Shown here piece after piece: positions 59,095-64,000 of a stretch of 64,000 nucleotides of DNA. Within the stretch, counting starts at the first letter, position 1. Each line of letters starts with the position of its first letter. This DNA is from Blastomyces gilchristii SLH14081. Its lineage: Eukaryota; Ascomycota; Eurotiomycetes; Onygenales; Ajellomycetaceae. The notes below the pieces were generated by a model. The model was not told where the DNA came from. It was given only the letters and a program-made list of their open reading frames with translations, and searched no databases. Where the stretch lies: positions 639,531 to 703,530 of the forward strand of contig NW_003101676.1 of the NCBI RefSeq assembly GCF_000003855.2, read 5' to 3'. The position numbers and the translations under genes are program-made.

Positions 59095-60829
59095 TAGTAA
59101 CTTGTTGAAAACCATGTTGCACGTGTACATGTACATGTACATACATACATTGTGTCCAAAAGGTCACCATGGCATAAGGGGGGAATTGGACCGCCAAAGC
59201 GGACAGAAATATGTGCGGCCATGTTATTGATTTCTAGCTTGAATGCCGACGCAGAGGCCCATTGATTCATCCGCAAACTGGATTATATTGCCCGAACTCC
59301 AAAACACTTGCCATCTCGTCTGGACAAAAGTTTCCGCCCCGCAACAGAGGGAGACATCCCAAGTCCCAACACCACCAATCGCATTTTGTCGGAGACTTAA
59401 GCAATGCGAACCATATGGATCAAACCAAGGCTGAGGGCTAAGAAAAGTTTACATTCGATTCCATTCCATGTCGCGTTGAAGTGAATCCCAATCGGTGGAT
59501 TCCAGCAATTTTTCGGCCCTTATCCAAAAATAAAATGTCGCCTGGCGAAAGAAAAGTAGGACTACCGGTATAACCCACCGCACGAATCACCGTCCCCTTG
59601 AACATTTGGCAGTGTCAAATGCACGGCAGGTTGTAACTGATGGTTGTAAAACACCTACGGCCACCTTTGCGCGTAGAGAGCTAGAGAGGCGGGAATGACC
59701 CCCTTCTTCTTTTTTTTTTTAGCAGTGTGGACACAAGCAGAATGAAAAGTGAGGGACTTACTCACTGCAGAACTCATCTGACAAAAGTGGTCGCAACACA
59801 GTTGTTGTAGAACACCAGGAAGGGAAACGGTCTTGCCAGCAGAACCTGGCAAACCCTCCCTCCTCCCTGTGCGGGGAGAAATGGAAAGTTCTGGGCATTG
59901 CGCTTGGATTCTAGTGTGGCTGGAAATAGAATTAATGAGGGAGCAATATTAATGAAGTGCTGCTGAGCACTCTGTGGCTGCTACGAAAGAATGCAAGTGG
60001 AATATCTGATTGGGGCGTTGATGGGTTGCCCGTGATGAAGCAGCAAAGAGCGTAGGAGGAAGGCCAGCACATACATCAAGCCGTTGTCGCCGGGTGTTGC
60101 GTTTCCTAATAGCAAACAATTAGCAGGTTTACGGTAGGGTTTGTCCGTGGCAACATACACGGTTACAGATGTTCATGTAGCACTGAAATACGAAGGGCCT
60201 TAAAAACGAAACATTGAATCGGCGTACGTACTAGTCAGCTCACCTCTAGGACTAACTAGTGCCAATGACTTTGAGGGAGATATTTTAAACTACCTAATCT
60301 GTAGGTAGGTCTCAGAAAGCTCCAATTCGCCCGTGTGCTGATAGCGACCTGGAAACAAAGAGAGAGGGAGGGAGATAAGAAACGAAGCATTCCATGCTTT
60401 AATTTTATATCGTCAAAGATGGGAGATAAATCGTACATGCGAGAAGGCGAGATTGCCATGTAAGCAAGTGAATATATGGATAAGAGCGCGGAAGATACTT
60501 CGCAAAAAATCATTGAAACATAAAAAAATAAAAATAAGAAGAAAACGACTTGAAATTTCCAGCATTGCTGCTCTCATAAACCTGCATACTAGCTGTTTCC
60601 TTTAGTTCATTTTTTCTCTTTTCTTCTCACTAGAAAATCACAACGAATTTGTACATGTACAATAAAGAGAAGGTAATGATGAGGAATATATAGAAATTTG
60701 GCGGTCGTCCAAACAATGGGTGGCAGCTTGCTGCTCGCATACACATGTCTGTCCAAAGAAGCCTCATAGAGGTAGACAGAAGCTTACCACCACCTCCACC
60801 AAATAGTGTCATAAATCAGCAGACTCAAC
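59095..60829. other. Intergenic region without a supported gene
   Basis: 1.7 kb. Contains an ACATGTACATGT-type short repeat at about 59117-59150 and a T run at 59710-59720. No coding region or RNA gene recognised. Confidence 0.45.
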
Positions 60830-61696
60830 TTAGACCCCATCACCCCAGATCCCAACCACACCCATGGAGAAACCCAGGCCAAGCGTCCACATCCTCAGCC
60901 TCTGAAACTTGCGCTCTTTCTCCATCTCAGCTTGGACAGCCTCACCATTGACATTCAAATCGTCGTCCGATTGCGGTGTCGCTACGCTCGTGGCTGGAGC
61001 ACCGGCCGCGGCGGTGGGAGATGAAGCTTCCTCCTCGCCCACAATTTCAATCTCGCTTCCGTTCCCGTTGGAGTCTTCCTCCTCGCTTCTCACAGGTACG
61101 GATCCTCCGGTACTAGCGCTCGCACCAGCACGGGCAGATCCCCATGAGATAACACCAAATCCGGATCCGTTGCAACGACAAAATCCACCCAAACTTCCTG
61201 ATAGCGACCTCCATGTCAGTGTTTCGCGGTTGTACCACCATTCCAGGCCTACCCCGCCAATTAGGGCGGTAAGTGCCGTCCAGATCAGGTACGGGTGTCT
61301 TCTACGCGGGGACGACAGAGTGAAGGCGGTGAAGAGAGTAATGGCGGTGATGTGGCTAAGTCTGAGGACATGCTTGCTGGTGCGCACTTGCAGTTCTTTG
61401 AGGGTTCGGGAAGCGCTGGAAGCGTCGGGAAGGGATTGGAGGGATGGAATTGCGATCGTGGACGTGGCATATGAAATGCCCTATATATTTGATGATTCGT
61501 ACATGTGTCAGTCCTTAAACCCGGATTGCCAAGTCTCTATTTATTCTCGGGGGCATTTGTATTCCCCTAGCCCGATGTTCGTTGTATGGCAGTAGGGCCA
61601 TTGTATGCAGTAATCGTTTAATGGGAGATCACATACGGTTAAGAGGCCCAGGGAAATGGTCCCCACAAACTTGGAAACTGTAATAGGACAAGCCAT
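60830..61696 (-). CDS. ATG33: Atg33-like mitochondrial membrane protein (mitophagy)
   Basis: Exon 1 is 61637-61696 and exon 2 is 60830-61480; 236 aa. The short first exon encodes MACPITVSKFVGTISLGLLT. A 156-bp intron follows, and exon 2 continues GISYATSTIAIPSLQSLPDA. Together they rebuild the first membrane helix of Atg33-like proteins. Next come SRTLKELQ, a second helix (HITAITLFTAFTLSSP), the family motif RRRHPYLIW with a third helix, an acidic Ser/Ala/Glu-rich loop, and a final helix ending GVVGIWGDGV. Yeast Atg33 is a mitochondrial outer-membrane protein needed for stationary-phase mitophagy. A call based on the long open frame alone would start at the internal Met at 61387 and lose 51 residues. 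Confidence 0.85.
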
Positions 61697-62770
61697 GGCG
61701 GGCGATTGATATCTATTGTCGCATACGATAGACTAAAACTGGTAGATGTGCGCTGATGAGTTTGCCCCGGAGTTCGCCACGCGACGGGCTCACGGATGCT
61801 AGGTAGATAGCGGCAGCAACAATGGCTACCCCGCCAATGGGAACTTATGCCCTATAGATAAGAATGTCCTAAGCAGCAAAAAGATGTGGATTAAAGAAAA
61901 AAAAAAATCTGTTGAAGGTGTTTTTGCCTGCGGTGTTGTTAGAGGAGAGGTTGATGTCAAGATGCTGGAACAGTCATCTTGGCCTATTTAAATAGCCAAT
62001 CACAGCAGTCGGGCATTCCATACAGCCAAACCAGCAGGAATCGCATCACATTGCACTCGGAAAACCAAAATATTTCCGTTAGTTCGTTTCCTGAAGAGAC
62101 TCTGACCCAATCGGATCCTTTATCAGGCATCTCTTTACTCGATATTAGCTCGCTGTCCAGAGGATGCTCCCGACAACGCCAGTTGCAGCGGAACCAACCA
62201 TCTCTGGGCGCTCACAAGAGCACAAGAGCTGCTCAGGCGGCTGTGCCGAGGCTGTTTTTACCCCAGAAGTCAGCAGAATCGTCATCGCATTGAACCTAAA
62301 GATAAGATCGATACTGCGAGTAAACAGAAGCATAGTAGAGGGTTGAATATAATAATGAGATATGGAGCTCCCACCGCTAGGGTATAAGCTTTTGGTCTTT
62401 CTCCAGCCTCAGTGCATCAAACAGCTCTTTTCCCGGCAACTAGTTACTCCGTATGCTCTAGCCGGCTGTTGCGCCGAGGTCCGATAGCCCCTAGTTACAA
62501 GTTACGGGCGTATAACTACGTCTAGATTCCCCCACACCTGTATCATAACTGTACGTCAACGTTTCGGAGTCCAAGCAAACTGAAAGAGACGGTCCGAATG
62601 TCTTCCCTTCGTTCCGGTGGTTAAAGCTCGACAATTATCTTGCCCATCAAACTGTCACATCTCAGGGCTCCTCGGTTCACCCACGTGAACAGACAACCAA
62701 CATTGCATTGGAACCCGCATCAAATCGCTAGATACAGCTTTCTTCTTCTCTCTAAATCTTCATCTCCAGC
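61697..62770. promoter_or_regulatory. Shared divergent promoter region of ATG33 and the dienoyl-CoA reductase
   Basis: 1.07 kb between divergent genes, presumably holding both promoters. No clear motif stands out and no gene is supported. Confidence 0.4.
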
Positions 62771-64000
62771 ATGTCTCTCCCCAAGTCTGCATACGTCAGT
62801 GAGGTGTGGAAGGATGGAATCTTTGGTATGCTTCTCCTACCTCCTTATCACCATAGCATAGCTCTCTAATACAGCTACATCCCGAAGTCAAAGGCATCGA
62901 AACTAACCATCTCTCTCCGAATCGGCAGATAACAAAGTTGTATTCTGTACCGGCGGTGCCGGTACCATTTGCAGCGCCCAGGTGCGCGCAATGGTACATC
63001 TAGGCGCCAACGCATTCATTCTCGGGCGGAATGTCGAGAAAACTGAGGGAATGGCCAAGGACATTGCTACAGCACGCCCTGGAGCAAAGGTTATTGGACA
63101 AGGCGGTGTTGACGTCCGGAGCTTTGATAGCCTGAAAAGTGCCGCTGAGCGCTGTGTGAAGGAGTTGGGCGCAATCGACTTCGTTATGTACGTTTATACC
63201 CTTCTAGATTCCTTCCCCATGCAATGCAAGAGCCGGGCTAGGAAATTTTACGAGTAAACCTGAGCTTTACGTGCCCCGGTTTCTGGAGGTATGGTGATAT
63301 GTATGCTAATCTAGATCATTGCCAAAAATTCAGTGCTGGCGCAGCTGGGAACTTCCTTGCCTCAATCGATCAGCTTTCAGTCAACGCCTTCAAATCCGTC
63401 ATGGACATCGATGTCTTGGGGTCGTATAATACTCTCAAAGCCACCCTCCCTTACCTCCTCGAATCCGCTGAAAAACACAAGTCGGACGGAGTTACTCGTG
63501 AGTTCTAGTGTGCAATTGTGCTTGCCGCATACGCGTCACAAAATATACTAATTTTACGTTTTTACCGCCAAACACAGCCTCTCCTACGGGCACAGGCGGA
63601 CGCATTATTTTCGTCAGTGCAACAATTCACTATACCGGAATCCCGCTGCAGACACATGTCGCCGTTGCCAAAGCCGGAGTAGACTCGCTGTCGAATAACG
63701 TGGCAATCGAGTATGGCCCGCGGGGCATCAATTCTAACATAATATCACCCGGACCGATCGGAGGCACAGAGGTACGTTGTCCCTGGACTGCGTTCTTGAA
63801 GTTATTTCTAATTTTCGCGTATATCGCTCTCCAACACCGATTGCACGTACCTAATCATTTTAAATAAAACGATATATACACTTACACTTACCTGCGAAAT
63901 CACCAGGGTATGCAACGTCTCTCTCGCATGCAGGATGCAAAGAGCCAGATGAGTGGAATCCCGTCAGGGAGATGGGGCACCGTTAAAGAAATCGCAGATG
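62771..64000 (+). CDS. SPS19: Peroxisomal 2,4-dienoyl-CoA reductase (SDR family), 3' end outside window
   Basis: Exons: 62771-62825, 62929-63187, 63334-63497, 63578-63771, 63907-64000 (continues). Short-chain dehydrogenase fold: cofactor loop [24 protein letters not shown], then NF after AGAAGNF, and VSATIHYTG. The usual Tyr of YxxxK is absent ([11 protein letters not shown]), which is normal for dienoyl-CoA reductases, where the Lys is kept. [15 protein letters not shown] across the last junction and SGRWGT are also typical of DECR2/Sps19. The enzyme uses NADPH to reduce 2,4-dienoyl-CoA during beta-oxidation of unsaturated fatty acids. A PTS1 would be expected beyond the window. Confidence 0.93.

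Noticed and set aside
1..64000. tRNA, rRNA, CRISPR or biosynthetic/defence gene cluster
   Set aside because: No tRNA B-box with a matching cloverleaf, no rDNA, no spaced repeat array and no backbone biosynthetic enzyme were found on reading through both strands by eye.

Overview
This is a window from a filamentous ascomycete. The genes have several short introns (about 50-200 bp, GT..AG) and Pezizomycotina-type products (an SAT4/PTH11-like rhodopsin-domain membrane protein, fungal HPP protein, ARB1, cyclin H/CCL1, UBC1, RPT2, a peroxisomal 4-coumarate-CoA-ligase-like enzyme, ATG33, a peroxisomal 2,4-dienoyl-CoA reductase). Blocks of moderate GC alternate abruptly with AT-rich blocks of mutated retrotransposons. 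That two-compartment look fits the dimorphic Onygenales (Blastomyces/Emmonsia/Histoplasma relatives), but the species assignment is inference only.

Layout. 1-16.5 kb is an AT-rich transposon graveyard: a minus-strand Ty3/gypsy relic, two Tad/I-like LINE copies in opposite orientation, two 3' remnants of a chromodomain gypsy element (called G1 here) and several 0.5-kb hAT-like MITEs. 16.6-24.8 kb holds three genes (Gfo/Idh/MocA oxidoreductase, rhodopsin-domain protein, secretory-pathway multi-span protein) and one 100-N gap. 25.06-27.04 kb is a Pogo/Fot1-type DNA transposon. 29.4-38.3 kb holds HPP protein, ARB1, CCL1 (its intron contains a second 100-N gap) and UBC1. 40.1-51.5 kb is a Ty1/copia element on the minus strand with 105-bp LTRs, split by a complete 6.2-kb G1 gypsy, which is itself split by a MITE. 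All three insertions have target-site duplications. 51.8-57.3 kb holds RPT2 and the acyl-CoA-ligase-like gene. 57.88-59.09 kb is an internally deleted Pogo/Fot1 derivative. 60.8-64.0 kb holds ATG33 and the 5' part of the dienoyl-CoA reductase, which runs off the right edge.

The host genes are mostly unrelated housekeeping functions: ubiquitin conjugation and the proteasome (UBC1, RPT2), ribosome biogenesis (ARB1), TFIIH/CAK (CCL1), mitophagy (ATG33), and peroxisomal acyl-CoA metabolism (SKL-tailed ligase and dienoyl-CoA reductase). I see no biosynthetic or defence cluster.

The most interesting material is in the repeats. First, the C-to-T damage visible between the two LTRs of one gypsy element falls mainly on CpG and CpC and mostly spares CpA, unlike textbook RIP. 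Second, a MITE exists as a 1.8-unit head-to-tail dimer that inserted as one unit with a perfect 8-bp duplication. Third, the short Pogo copy is an exactly in-frame 759-bp deletion of the long one, removing the catalytic core but keeping the DNA-binding end. Fourth, the copia element has a primer site matching the anticodon arm of initiator tRNA-Met. All exon coordinates come from hand reading of reading frames and splice sites, without transcript data.
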